DNA from: Eonycteris spelaea | Lineage: Eukaryota; Chordata; Mammalia; Chiroptera; Pteropodidae | Direction of reading: 5' to 3' | Length of the DNA: 64,000 bases | NCBI GenBank assembly: GCA_003508835.1 | Contig: PUFA01000068.1 | Span: 7,511,501 to 7,575,500 of the forward strand | In this document: piece after piece, positions 1 to 12,139 of the stretch | Layout of the letters: the number at the start of each line of letters is the position of its first letter | Position numbering within the stretch: position 1 is the first letter of the stretch | The notes under the pieces: model-generated | The model's input: only the letters and a program-made list of their open reading frames with translations | Told to the model about the DNA's origin: nothing | The model's database searches: none | Position numbers and translations under genes: made by a program

Positions 1-1278
1 GAAATAGTACTAGTCCTAAGAAGTCATTTGCCTTTTAGACTATGTTGGCATTTGTACTGATAGTAGAAAAGCAGTGGCGCTTAAAATCTCTGACCTGTAT
101 GTAGCATGAAGCAAGGCAAGGGCACCAAACTACACAACTGCCATTGCATTCTTCAGCACCATTTTTTTAAAAGCCAATTTCAATTAAAAATATCCTTGAT
201 GAAATAGTAAAAATTATTTTATTAAATTATGAACCTAAAGGACACATTTTTTTTAATACTTCTGTATGATAAAATGGATGCTCAGGTAAAGTCATCTTGT
301 TGCATATTGAAGTATCATAGTTGACTCAATAATAAAAGTTCTGTTATGATTGTTTCACTTATGAACTGAGCTAGCCACTTGTTCAAGGGACATTATTTTT
401 ACTCAAAAGAACAACTGGCAAACAAGATTATAGTTATTTAGACCTGGTTATGTGGTAGATATTTTCCTGAGAGTAAAGGAAGTGAACCTATTACTTTAAG
501 GAAAACAGCTGACAGCATTTAATTTCCAATGATAAAATTCAAGCTTCCAAGTAAAGGTTAGAATTTGGGAAACTTACATTTACTGACATAAACTTGACAA
601 ATTCCCAATACTAAAAGGCTTTTCTGTTGAGACCAGAGTGATACTAGCAAATTCAATCTTTGGTATTCTATAATGAAATGTTCAACATTTGGGATATCTG
701 CATGACTCAATGAATCAGTATTTTTTTCTAAATGCCTAATGCATATATAAAATTATATATGGGTTAAAGCTCCATCAAAGTGCAAAATAGACCATAGATT
801 TTAATGTAACACAACAAAGTTCATGACATGCTTTTAGATGCCACGCTGAAAATAACCCTAATACTTGTCAAGTTTTGTGCATAATCAATTATTTGAAAAA
901 GCTATTAAAATATTCTTCAATTTTCCAACTACATATATTTGCGAGGCTGGATTTTTTTCATGTAGTTCAATGAAAACATTTCAAAATAGATTGAATGCAG
1001 AAGCAGATATGAGAACTTAACTGTCAGACATTTAAAAAAGATGCAACAATGTTAAACAACTCCATCCTTCAGTCTTTTTTGTTTTTAAACATATTATTTT
1101 TAAATTATCAGTATGTTGATATTTAAAATGTATTGACAAATATATTTAAAATTCTGTTTTAATTTCTAACATTGTAAATATTGATAGATATAGGCCACTT
1201 AAGCAAAAGTTTTTTTGGCATTCTCAATTTTTTAAGAAAGTAAAAGTATCCTAAGACCACAAAGTTTGAGAACTGCTG
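1..1278 (+). mobile_element. hAT DNA transposon remnant (Zaphod/Tip100-like), transposase 3' part
   Basis: Decayed class II transposon, cut off by the window start. Reading frame 901-1017 still encodes the C-terminal hAT dimerisation region, with FPTTYICEAGF at 922-954 and NRLNAEADMR at 985-1014, and ends at a stop at 1018. Upstream sequence (about 60-900) matches the same transposase by eye, but with many stops and indels. Downstream is AT-rich non-coding sequence. The right terminal inverted repeat appears to end at 1278, where 'tttgagaactgctg' reads on the other strand as a typical hAT CAGCAGTTCTCAAA end. The next 8 bases, ctctagag, are a possible target-site duplication whose partner lies outside. 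It cannot encode active transposase. The hAT assignment is firm; the exact subfamily is from memory. Confidence 0.8.
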
Positions 1279-1312
1279 CTCTAGAGAACTTTGGAAAAAA
1301 AAATACAGACAA

Positions 1313-1480
1313 AGGTTGAATCCTATCTGTAATAGCTCTACTATTTATGACTGAATGACTTTTGCTGACTTAGTATGTCTCAATGTCCTTGTCAGTAAAA
1401 TGGTTATAAATACACTAAATATTCATATGTCATTTTGCCACCTACAAGATTTATTGGCATATAAATGTAGCTATTGTTAT
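1313..1480 (+). repeat. MIR-like SINE, degraded
   Basis: Follows the MIR core order: a 'gaatcc' block, 'tatttatgactgaatgactttt', then a degraded 'ctcaatgtccttgtcagtaaaatggttat' block. The last is the usual MIR 'cctcatctgtaaaatgggg' segment. Divergent, so moderate confidence. Confidence 0.5.
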
Positions 1481-1840
1481 GGGCAAAAAGAGGAATAGGA
1501 AAAACATAGACCCAGATAAATTACACTGAAGGGAATTTTTAATATTGTTTTTTTAAATCATTTGCACCAAAGTGATGATTACCTCTAACCCTGAGCATGT
1601 TACAAGTACCTAGTATACATTTTTCACAATCTTTTTGCTCCTTTTATTTCCAAAATCAGCTTAGTCTTAAGGAATAAATTTTTCCTAGAGCCTTCACCTT
1701 AATGGCCAAGAGTGAATCTCTTCTTTTATGTAGAAGTTATCTACTTGCATTTCTTCCATTAATCTAGAGGTAAGCAGTGTGTGTACCTTGCAGGCAAGGA
1801 CAATGTGTCCCACATTGTGTTGCAACATGTTTTATCACAG

Positions 1841-2185
1841 TGTCTTAGTCCATTCAGGCTGCTGTAACATTCACTAAGTGGCTAAAACAACAGAAATTCA
1901 TTTCTTACAGTTCTAGAGGGAGGTCTACAATCCAGGAACCAAAATTCCATATCTGGTGAAAATATTCTTCCAATTCATAGATGTAATGTTCTTGCTGTGT
2001 CTTCACATGAAGAATCAAGGAACATTCCGGGGCTTCTGTTATAAGGGCACTAATCCCATTCAGGAGGGTTCTACATTCATAACCTCTTCTCTTCTCAAAG
2101 GCCTCACTTGCAAATATCAATACATTGGGGAATAGGTTTCAACATACGAATTTTGAGGAGAGATAAACATTTAGTCTATAATACA
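1841..2185 (-). mobile_element. MLT1-type (MaLR) solo LTR
   Basis: Nearly full LTR in reverse. The plus strand starts tgtcttagtccattcaggct, the reverse of the MLT1 3' end. It passes through 'cagaaattcatttcttacag', 'tataagggcactaatcccat' and 'ggtttcaacatacgaatttt', and ends ...tataataca, the reverse of a TGTATTATA 5' end. No internal retroviral sequence lies beside it, so it is a solo LTR. The 5-base flanks do not match, so no target duplication survives. An open frame on the minus strand here (1905-2120) is incidental. Confidence 0.85.
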
Positions 2186-4390
2186 TGGTATAGGTACCCA
2201 GTCAGGGGTTTGAAATAACTGATGATATTAATTATTTCAACAGAGCTATGCTTGGATAAAAAGGTCCCGATCAAAACTATAGAGATTAAAGAGGAGCTTT
2301 GCACTCTTCCCTCTTTTCCTCCCTTTCTCTCATCTACCCATTCAATAACCTGCCCATTCATTCACATTTGCTCAACATTAATATATGACACTTCATTTAT
2401 TTAATTATAAGATGCCAATGATTATAAAATATACCATTAATTTAACTACAGCTCAGAGGAGAAGGATAGGGAAAAATATTAAATGCAAAATAAATGTTAT
2501 TCTTATAAAAATGAACCAGTAGTAGTATACATTTATCTACATGGTTACAAGTAATACTTTTCTTAAGTATGACCTCAAAGTTTTAGTTCTACTCTTCTTT
2601 ACATTGAATCTAAAAAGTTTTATGCATGAATCACTTTTAGCCACCAACTAATATCCATGCTATCACTATGACAACAACATTCTATCTTCCATAACCTCTA
2701 CTTGTCATCCAGACCATTTTGTTCTATTTCAGATTTATAAAATGATTCTGTGCCAAATTAAAAAAAAAAATACCTGGATTTTTCTGCATTTGGGTGAACT
2801 TGGCATCTTGAAATTCCTATATCTAGATTACATATTATGGAAAGTAAAACAGCTTCGTTTGCAAGTCAGCCAAAGGCTTTTGACAGACAGATGCTATGTT
2901 CTTAAGTGGTAGTCCTTCATGATGCATAAATTGGTCACACTAAACTCTTCTAGGGTTGAAGATACCATTATCTATTCCAAGAGATTTGACAGCATCTACT
3001 GACTCTAATTGCAGTGCCTGCTATATGATAGACAGTCATTGACATACACAATAACTTTTCATTTCAATAGAATTTTATAGTACTGTATAATCTTTTTTGA
3101 AGACATTTTAAATGACAATTAGGTATCCAAATTTAAGGCAAAATTTAACTCTGTGTAATGTTAACAATCAAAGTAATTCAATTCAAGCAACAATAGTATG
3201 AATATAGCTAACGATGTGTCCAGGCAAAGACAAGAGTATCTCCACATATTCCTCTCTCTATGGCTGAATTTTCCTTTCTCACAAAAGTTATAAAGTATTT
3301 TCCATTTTTAAATGTAAATGTAAAAAATTTTTAGATGTAAAAAATGTGTATCTATCTTCAAAATCAAGGAAATATATATATATGATATACGTATGTAAAT
3401 ATATACACAGAGTATATCTGTAGCGATATAATCTATATGACTTAAGATGTACATAGCATATATTTAAATTGATCATATGAGTTTTGGTTGTATATAGTTA
3501 ATATCATTGTACTGTTATTATGGAATATTACCTAAAATGTAGCACAATTGTAATAACATGCTGAATGAGTAGAGATACACTATTTTTTTCCTAAAAATAT
3601 GTATCTGTTGCTTTTTTTGAAAAAAAAAACTGATAAGCCTCTCTTGGGGATAAACAGCACTTAAGAACATAGACTTGTTTAAACATATATTTTGGCATTA
3701 TAAAATGATAAGGCATTTTATTCAGGAGTGTCGCAATAGATATAAAGATCATTGTGATGGCATTTTTCAGTGTGCTAAAAAGATTGGGCTCAACTCTGAA
3801 TACAAGGAAAAGTGGGGATTTTTTGCCAAGGAATGGAGGGGTGAGGCTGAAGAATGGAAAATTGCTGAGGCCACGTGTTAGGCCCACAGAAGTCAAGGTT
3901 TGAGACATCAATGGGATCAATACAAGCCAGGCTCCACTTTCCATTTCTTGCACCCCCTCACCTCTGTGGCGCTAAAATGCACTTGTATACTTGTACTTGT
4001 CCTCATACCTCTGCCATTTTTTTTTTGCTGTGACAAGAAAATGTTTCAGATAACCTATTAGTTAAAAAAGATTGAGAGATAACAGAAAAGTCACCTAGCA
4101 GCTAATAAATACATGGCTCAAGGCAGAATGACTCACCTAAGTTAATGATGGAGCTGATGTCTTCCTCCCTAAGGTACCATTTTTATTAGTTACCTTGAAT
4201 AAGTCAAGCATTCCATTCTCTCCATGGCTTTAGCTCAGTCCTACTACCCTATGCTTAGTTAGAGAAGACACTACCATAAGCAAAGAGTATTGTATGCCTA
4301 GAAAACACACATCAAATTCTCTCCCAAATAGTAAAGTCACCTCTAACCAACCCAGCTTCCCAAATTTCCACAGGATTGAGTTCAGGGTAT
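2186..4390. other. Unassigned AT-rich sequence
   Basis: No gene or clear repeat. There is an AT-rich patch at 3369-3425 with imperfect TATATA, a weak MIR-like reverse fragment near 2985-3130, and A/T homopolymers near 2760 and 3620. The opposing frames at 3591-3953 and 3675-3881 have no recognisable homology. Confidence 0.6.
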
Positions 4391-4394
4391 TATA

Positions 4395-4545
4395 AAGAAA
4401 AGATTACAAGTTTGGAGTCAGACAGTTATGTAAAATTCTACAGTGTATTACTTATCAACTGACCTTGAGCAAATCCCATCACTGTTCTGAACCTCAGTTT
4501 CCCTACATTCAAAATGGACACAATATCATCTGATTTGGAAGATGT
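4395..4545 (+). repeat. MIR SINE
   Basis: MIR core with 'ttggagtcagacag', 'tgaccttgagcaaatccc' and 'acctcagtttccctac...aaaatgg' in the right order. The 3' part is missing. Confidence 0.75.
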
Positions 4546-4615
4546 TAATTATCCACATGGCCCAGGCATTTTTTGCCTTTACTCAAATAATGATGAAAAA
4601 GCCTTCCACTATTAT

Positions 4616-4735
4616 CTCCATAGTCAAATTATTTCCTTAAAAAAACCCCTGTGAGATAGATGCTATTACCTCCATTTTATGAAAGAAGAAACTTAGAACA
4701 AAATGTTTACACTTTATTTGTAAAGCATTTGGAAA
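4616..4735 (-). repeat. MIR fragment
   Basis: Reverse MIR, with 'ctgtgagatagatgctatta' followed by 'ctccattttatgaaagaaga'. This is the complement of the MIR 'cctcatctgtaaaatggggataa' region. It lies about 70 bp from a plus-strand MIR. Confidence 0.6.
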
Positions 4736-4739
4736 CTAC

Positions 4740-7427
4740 AGCATAGACAGAATACAGAGGATAATATTTGTATTTTCCAAAGTAGGAGAAAATTATGATG
4801 TACACTAGAGACCTGGAGCAGGTGACCAAATTCTAAAAGTATTTAGAATATAAAATTGACCTAATCTGATAATTGATGGGACACTAGTGTGGTAAAAAGA
4901 ACAAAAGGAGATTGGTTTCCTTTCTGATTGGAGGTACTTGTCACTGAAACTAGACACCCAGAGGGAGAACTGGTTAAGGGAGTGGTGGTACAAGTTCATT
5001 TTTGGAAAGATCGACTGAGAATTATGGCATGTCCAGATGGAGATATTTGAGAGGCAATTGGACAAGATCTCAATCTGAGACATCTGAGCTAGCACTATAG
5101 AGTTGGAAGTCATTCTTATTTAGTTGATACAGCTACTTCAGAAAATACACCATGAACTTCACTTGTATGTGTTTCGGTAAAGCACTTAACCTTCTCAACA
5201 CCAATTTCCTAATTTTTTAAATGAGGAAAAAAACATGACTTTCCTTGCCAAATGAATTCTAATAAGAACCTCATTACATAATGAGTATTTAAGTAATTTT
5301 CAGATTTTAAAACGCTACTTAAATGAAAGAATTATTAATCTCATTGTCATTCTCAGCTGGTTGGAAATAACTTTCTAAGTGCCTGCTGAAGTCTCAGCAT
5401 CCCACTGAGAATTGCTGGACATTTTTTTAAAATAATATTATTTTGGGCTACTCTAACATTTTTAACAGCCAAATCAGGACAAAATAGATAAAGGTTAAAG
5501 ATATGTAATTAATAACTTGTACCGTTATCTAAGTAAAAACAAACATTGCAGGCACACCTGGGAAGTTTTATTTTTAAACACACTACAATCTCAAGTTCAT
5601 GAGACAAGAAAACTGATATTTACCTTCTTTCCATCAATAAGGGTTGGTAATTGAACAAAAAATATTATCTTTCTTGGACATCTTCATTATAAAATTTAGT
5701 CCTAGATAACTAAGGGAGTTGATTTGTTTTTAAATAATTTCAAAGAAAGGCATGACAAAACACATCTGTTTTACTTGGCCTGTAATTATCAGCGACCATT
5801 TCAGAACGTTATTATTATAGGTCCTCAATCTCACTAGGACCTGAAGATACAGTTCTGTCTCCATACACTGGCTCTTTTTGTGCACTTTAAACCATAGTCT
5901 GTTCATATATGCAAAGGCAAAGGGCTTCGGAAGTCAATCATTCTCTGAATTTAATTCAGATCTACTGACATGCATTGATTCCCTTTTTGTGCCAGGACCT
6001 AAACTACTATGAAAAGCTAATATGGTAAAAATCCCAACTAACAGGGTTGCTTGATAGATAGAAACAGAGAAGCAAAAAGGATATTTGGAGACCAGTGGTC
6101 ATGCAGAAACCCCAATTGGAGAGTCCTGGGAAATGACTAGACAGGTAGGTGGGGAGAAGGAAAGAGAGCATCGAGAATGTGAGAAAGGCCTAGATTTAAA
6201 TGCTGGGAAAACTCTTACTAGTTACATGGTCTTGATTATAGTTATTTATTTCTTGTAAGCTCTAATTTCCTAATTTCTAAAATGTCCATCATCACTGTCA
6301 CCATCACCATCATTAGTGTTGTTCATGTGGTGATTGCCATCATCAGTACATCACAAGATATTTACAAATTCAGTGAAGGAATGTTAGTACAGTATAGGCT
6401 TGACGGCTACAACACAGAAGGCTGGCTAGCTTCCTTGCCTTCATCTGGAAGGCCAGAATGAGCGATTTCATCTATAATATGCTTACAGGTTTTTAGGCAT
6501 GCTTTAGCAGAATACTTCATAGTTGTTTAGTGATAGGGGAAGGGAAGTGTGTAGAAATTTTTAAAAAACAGAAATTTTTTTACAGCTCCACATGGTGATC
6601 AAAGTGCAGCATAAGAAATTAATCAGGCCAGCCCTATTAAGACCCCATTAGGAGTAGCAAAAGCTGACATTAATCTTAGACACTGTGCTGGGGATCTTGT
6701 GGTGCTCTTTATTTGAGTATTTTTGTATTTTTGTTGCTATTGTTAATTTTTTCAAAAGAAATTAAACAAATGTATTTTTTAAAGAAATAACTCATAAAAT
6801 ATATTTGGGTTATCTTGTGAAAGACCTAGGGATCAGATTGAAAGGTACTTCGTGCTTCAGGCACCTTCCACAGTGAGCTGTCTTTCTGGATCTGTCAGTA
6901 AGTGTCACTGAAGCTGGTTTCATCTAAAGTAGGGACAGATCTGAGTTCCCCCTGCCATGGGTTGAAATCACCTTTATTATCTGAGCTGTCCATCTAGTGA
7001 GTGTATTGTGTATTTGTGTGTATGTTTTCCTTTCTATCTCCCCCAGTCCATTTCCAATACTGAAGGTGATGTAGGAACTGATAATGGAATGACCTTGAGG
7101 CCAAAAACATGCGAAGTGAGTAACATTCAATAAAATGGACTATGACAGGTATTTCATAAAAGTAGTTTGTGAACAGATGACTTTTTACAAAGAAAATAAA
7201 CTAACATTGCTTTGTTGTTCAGGTGCCAAAGTGATTTGCTTTTCTCTGCTGTAGCAGATTTTGATTGACTTTTTTCTCCTGTGAAAAATGAGGAAAAGAA
7301 GAGAAAAAGATTGCTCTGTGTGATCCATTCAGTAAGGGGCAGACCATTAATAATTTTTTTTTCTTCATATTGCTACTTCTATTAGCATTAAAGGAAGAGA
7401 CCTTCAATTTTCTTAAATTTCAGAAAT
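4740..7427. other. Unassigned sequence with weak MIR/L2 traces
   Basis: Mostly unique to the eye. A faint MIR-like stretch occurs at about 6190-6330, which also carries a short CATCAC-type run. No exon-like pattern was seen; the frames here are short and isolated. Confidence 0.5.
5960..6090 (-). repeat. L2 3'-end fragment
   Basis: Resembles the reverse L2 3' end: 'tgtgccaggacctaaactac' is a degraded 'gtgccaggcactgtgctagg', followed by a divergent 'aacagggttgcttgatagatag' block. Weak. Confidence 0.35.
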
Positions 7428-7645
7428 AATAGCCATCATAATGAGTTAATACTTATTGAGCATTTTCTATATGCCAGTCACATTACTAACTACTTTGCAG
7501 GAGGTATTATCTAATTCACACTCTAACTCTGGAAGGAAACTAAGACAAAGGGAGCTTAAGCAGTCTGCCCAACATTTAGTAATAAAGCTGATACTCAAAC
7601 TCACATATCTCTGAAATCAAAAATCTGTTCTTTTAAATGCTGCTT
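7428..7645 (-). repeat. MIR SINE
   Basis: Reverse MIR over most of its length: 'ttattgagcattttctatat', 'gccagtcacattactaacta', 'ggaaactaagacaaagggag', then 'aagcagtctgccca'. The gene-less flanks show nothing else. Confidence 0.75.
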
Positions 7646-7649
7646 GTTT

Positions 7650-7870
7650 TTTGAATTCCTCACTGGTCCCTACTGGACGTACTGTACTAGGTTCTGGTAA
7701 ATAATAAAAAAAAATGGAACAAAAAAGAGAACCTGAAAATAAACTCTTATGGGAAACTACAACAAATGTTTAGGCATGAGGATTGTACAACATAGAATGG
7801 ACAAAGTAAGGACCAGAGTGAACTGGAGGACATTCACCTGTACAAAGAGAGTTATCAATCTTTAGATTAA
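7650..7870 (-). repeat. Possible L2 fragment
   Basis: 'tgtactaggttctggtaaat' resembles the reverse L2 3' segment 'tgtgctaggcgctgggg', with purine-rich sequence after it. Low confidence. Confidence 0.3.
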
Positions 7871-7985
7871 GCCAACTGATATCAGAAGGAGATGCATACC
7901 AAAAGTATTTATATTTTCTGATTTTTTCAAGAGAAGCTAAAGAGTCAGATGTTTATGTGATCTTTTCCAAGTTGGGAAGTAATTA

Positions 7986-8085
7986 TATCTATCTATATCT
8001 ATCTGTCTATCATCCAATTATCTATATCTATCTATCTATCTATCTATCTATCTGTCTACCTACCTACCTACCAACCTGCCTGTAT
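7986..8085. repeat. TATC/TACC tetranucleotide microsatellite
   Basis: Interrupted run of TATC units (best block 8024-8053), with CTGT variants, grading into TACC and TGTA units. Imperfect, so probably old or stabilised. Confidence 0.9.
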
Positions 8086-8184
8086 GTATCTTAAAGGACT
8101 ATAGAGGTCAAACTAAATACATCTGTGAGACAGATTAAGCTATTGATCCTCTAGTGAATACATGTAGAATAGAGAAAAAAATTA

Positions 8185-8400
8185 CATACTTGCAACTAGA
8201 TTGGCCTGGATTTTATGCCCAGACTATTACTTACTAGCATTAGGAAATTGGACATCCTCAGTGTCTCTTGGTGCCAGTTTCCTCAACCATGGAATGTATA
8301 GAAATTATTACTAAACCTGTTAAGTTTATGGAGAATATTAAATAAGATAAAATTTGTAAAGCTGATAATACAAGTTTAGCACACAATTGACATTGTTTTT
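8185..8400 (+). repeat. MIR SINE
   Basis: Full-length-like MIR: 'cctggattttatgcccagac', 'ttactagcattaggaaattg', 'ccagtttcctcaaccatgga', then 'gagaatattaaataagataa' and 'gtaaagctgataatacaagt'. Confidence 0.7.
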
Positions 8401-8439
8401 TTCTTTTATCATCCAACCTAGAAGAGTATTAATCCATAA

Positions 8440-9085
8440 AGACAAAGTAGTATTTCATTAGGGATGTCTAGAATGGCTTACAGAGAAAAGTGGTATTTAA
8501 GATGAACCTCAAAGGAGTGGTATTATTTGAATAGGTGAAGATAGGGAGAAAAAAATAAACATTATGGAAAGATAAAGTACTCTGAGTAAAATCCAAGTGC
8601 TAGAATTATTTAGAGAGTATACAACTCTTGTTTAAATGACATGTAGTTTGATGCAAGCTCTTGGCTAGAGATTAGACTGGGAACATATACTGTAGCCACA
8701 TTATGGAAGATTTTAAATGTCAGGATATGGAGTATAATAACCATTGAAAATACAACAGAAACACTGCTTTATTCTATTATTATTATCATTATTATTATTA
8801 CTTATGGAGTGACATGATCAAACGACTTCAGGAAGATTAATCTTTCAACACCATGAGTAATGGATGTTAGGGAAAGACAAGGAGTGGAAAGAATAGTCCA
8901 GGAATGACTCAACTGATATGAATATGATCAGTGAGCTACAGTTAGTTGGAATGAAGAAGAAAATCTACATGAAAGCAATTCGTGAGATTAGGGGAAAGAC
9001 CCTAAGGTAGTCAACTTTACTGGTTGTTGGAATTGCTGACTGGAGAAGGAGGACAAGAAACAGAGAAAGATCAAATGTGACTTTA
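8440..9085 (-). mobile_element. L2 (LINE-2) fragment
   Basis: Purine-rich on the plus strand, as reverse L2 is. Landmarks include 'aagatgaacctcaaaggag', 'ggagtgacatgatcaaacg' near 8809, and 'gaatagtccaggaatgactc'. These are the complements of the L2 'cctccttcaaggctca' and 'gatcatgtcactcc' blocks. An ATT-rich run (about 8776-8800) interrupts it. Confidence 0.7.
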
Positions 9086-9109
9086 GACCTTGGAGGACAT
9101 TATAGTGAT

Positions 9110-9325
9110 GGACCTCTGCAATCCACGTGGGTTCAAATCAGTATTCCACCACTTGTTGTGTGACCTAGGGTAAGTTACTACACACTCTGAGTGCCAGCTT
9201 CCTGTGTCAAATGAGAATAAAAATACCTAGTACCAGTGCTGTTTTGAGAATTAGATGAGTTGAAATATTTAACTAGGCTACAGCCCTGACATACAAGTAG
9301 TCTCTTGATAAATGTAAATTCCTTA
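9110..9325 (+). repeat. MIR SINE
   Basis: Shows 'gggttcaaatcagtattcca', 'cacttgttgtgtgacctagg', 'agaataaaaatacctagtac', 'gagaattagatgagttgaaa' and an L2-like end near 'cttgataaatgtaaattcc'. Confidence 0.8.
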
Positions 9326-11190
9326 TTTCTTTCCTCACACCCAGGATGTTCCTTGAAACAAGATATAGGTTACTTTTTCTTCCCCGTTTTTCTCCATAGG
9401 AGATGCTTGACCCTTAAATCAACTAGTTGTGCTTCATTTACCCCTTTTTAAATCAACAGAGGGCAGCAGGGAGCTAAGGCTGATTTACTTAGCCCATTTC
9501 CTCAAAGAATTTCTCAAGGAGAAACCTTACTTGTTGGAATGATTAAGTCAGTGTTCCATTAAAAATATCCAGAATTGTGTATATACTTTATAAATAATAA
9601 TTTAATTTAAAAAATGGTTTCGTGTTTTCCGGGGGCTTTGGACAATGCCTCAGAAAAAAAGTCCAGAAGTTCAAGAATCCAGGAACTCCAGAGGAAAATT
9701 AGAGATGAAAAGTTTCCTGATTTATATACCACCCAAACAGGAAATGAGTCTTATTTAAAAACTTGTACTGCAAGGTCTTGTACTCTCGACATAAGAATCT
9801 GGATGCTAAATTGCCCTTTGGGTAGAACTAGTTCAAGTGCTTTCTTATGAAATCTGGAAGGAATTATTTTATATTAGAATTATATAAGGAGTCTCCAAAG
9901 GCCTGGCAATAATGTCCGAATAATGTCTAAATGCATTTTACTGCAAATTCGATATGTGCACATTTCACACACATGAAAAGAAAAAAGAAAAAAAAAAAAG
10001 GCCACCAAACACTGTGTAATTTGTCTTCACTTTCTCTTCTCAAAGAACTTGAATTCCATAGCCAAGAGTATCTAAGGGAAATGTTACTGTCTTGTTCTAG
10101 CTCAGAAGCCCTTCTTTTATTGTACCAATTCTAAAAAAAAGTACCTGATATTTTCTGTATCCTTCACTGCTTTCATTAATCTTTCTTTACTATTACTTCT
10201 AAACTAATTGCAAAAAAAAAACAAACCCTCAGTGTCTCTATCCCCAATCGCTTCAAACTTCAGATTTCATATATAAAATCCTTGGTGATTGCATTTCTAT
10301 AGTAGTGACTGCTGCTGTGGCTTACTTGTTTTTGCACACATGCAGTGCTGGTACTCAAGGAGGACCCTCCTCGAGTCTGTGCTCCACAAACATGCCTGTT
10401 GCTTCTTCCTGGAATCGACTTGGCTCTTTGCAATGATTTGGTTGACGAGAGAGAGAGAGATTGGCATGAAGAAGATGCGTTCTATGTTGAGTGCTGCCTA
10501 CAAAAGTTTTCCCATTGAGAATAAATGAATATTTCTCAAATTAGTTTCTAAGTTATTTAATCAACATTCTCCCCAAATACTCACAGATCTATTTCATGCC
10601 CACTTAAGCATGGGTTTTACTATAATTTTGTATAGACTTCAGATCCCTTTCTGGCTTAAAGGACTCAGGCAAATACAAATTAACCTTGTGGTGCATTCGT
10701 AGTTTCCAAGTAGCTGCCGTAGTTTCTGGCATATGGCTACTGTCTCTCATCCATTTTCCTGCTTGCCAGCAGGGCCAGACATGAAAGGAGAAGTCCCAGG
10801 ATAAGGTTCACATCTGATCAGCATCTTTTCTTGGGGAGATGCTCTTCACATCTGTTCCATTGGCCCAAGCTATTGGCAGTCACCAAAGGATAGAATATCC
10901 ACTTGTCCGCCTCAGCAGCCAAGAAGATGAAGAGAAAGCAGCCTTCCAATCAGAGCACAAAGCCAACTGGCAGGAGGCACCATTTCTCCTCTTTAGGGTA
11001 CAAGCTATACCTGGCAGGTGAACTATATTCGGGACACTGCTAAAGCTAACAGCATGTTTTTTGTTTTTTGTTTTTTTTTTTCTTTTCAAATACTATCGAA
11101 CTCTTGAATAGTGTTGTAGAAGAGGCTACTTAGATAAAAATGTTTAGATGGACTTCTGATTGTTATTTATAGTAAAAAAATATTAAAATC
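9326..11190. other. Unassigned sequence; 10.3-11.0 kb looks unique
   Basis: No gene identified. An A-rich AAAG tract lies at about 9975-10000 and a T-rich tract near 11058-11082. The stretch 10290-11020 is less AT-rich and shows no repeat I recognise, so it may be unique or constrained sequence. Frames at 9614-9850 and 10289-10528 have no recognisable domain. Confidence 0.5.
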
Positions 11191-11194
11191 TAAA

Positions 11195-11350
11195 ATTATT
11201 AGTCACTTCCCATGCAGCAGCATTGTGCTGAGCACTTCAGGTATGATGTCCTGTTTAATCCTCACAGCAGTGAGGGAGCTATAACTGCCATACCCATTTT
11301 TTAGATGAGAAAATGGTCTTAGAGAGGTGAAATGACTTGCCTAAGTGTTT
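11195..11350 (-). repeat. MIR SINE
   Basis: Reverse MIR: 'cattgtgctgagcacttcag', 'tttaatcctcacagcagtga', 'tagatgagaaaatggtctta', 'gaggtgaaatgacttgccta'. Confidence 0.8.
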
Positions 11351-11429
11351 ATTCTTAGATTATGTATGTATTTTTAAATCTTGCAAACATTCTAATAGAT
11401 GTTGAAGTTGCTATGGAGTCATGCAGGAA

Positions 11430-11575
11430 CTCTATGACAGTCATCAAGGCAGATGATGTGCCCATTTAAATGATGAGGAAACCAAGGTAAAAACTATGTG
11501 AGTGACTTGCCCCAGATTCTACTGCTAGGAAATCTTGCAGCTGAATTAACACCCCAGATCTTCTGATTTTTTTGT
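11430..11575 (-). repeat. MIR fragment
   Basis: A second reverse MIR just after the first: 'aatgatgaggaaaccaaggt', 'gtgagtgacttgccccagat', 'ctgctaggaaatcttgcagc'. Both have the same orientation, so this is either one broken copy or two insertions. Confidence 0.7.
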
Positions 11576-11664
11576 TTTACCCTGTATAGCTGGTGAAAAT
11601 TTTAAAGTCTTTTTACAGCAAAATGTAAAGAAGAAGGTCCATGACCGTATTGCATGTGTTAGAA

Positions 11665-11850
11665 AAACATAAGCTAATTGGGAGACCGCAGATTTGCCTC
11701 TCTGAACCTGAGTTTCTTCATCTGAAAAACAAACAAGCAAACAAATAAATAAAATAGGGATGAAATACTTGTAAAGACCTGAAGAGGATTGACAATGGTT
11801 TATCAAACTTCCTATCCCTATTTCTGGTATGTAATAGGCATCCAAAAAGT
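11665..11850 (+). repeat. MIR-like fragment
   Basis: 'ctctgaacctgagtttcttc' followed by 'atctgaaaaac' and 'tgtaataggcatccaaaaag' resembles the 3' half of MIR, interrupted by an A-rich AAAC/AAAT run. Weak. Confidence 0.45.
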
Positions 11851-12139
11851 AGCTTCTGCCATGTTTAATTAAAGTGAAAAAAGAGTATCGAAGAAGCCAG
11901 CAGTATATGAATGCACTGTTAATGACAAGGCTTTTATTTGTTCAATTCTCAACCATTAATATGTGTAATGATGGTGGAATTCTTACCATAGATATGTCCT
12001 TTATTCTCTCCAGAGAATACATTTATCTTTATGGAAGAATCAAGTCAGATTCTGATAATACTTCCCTCTCTCATTTCAAGAGCATCATGAGATTGGTTCT
12101 CATGCAACATATTTTAACAAGTAAGGGCTATTACTCATT

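Noticed and set aside
3591..3953. 120-codon minus-strand frame overlapped by a plus frame at 3675-3881
   Set aside because: No domain, opposing frames in the same place, and no exon or promoter context.
9614..9850. 78-codon plus frame with a charged start that briefly looked like a gene fragment
   Set aside because: No family recognised, isolated, no splice-site pattern or repeat of the motif.
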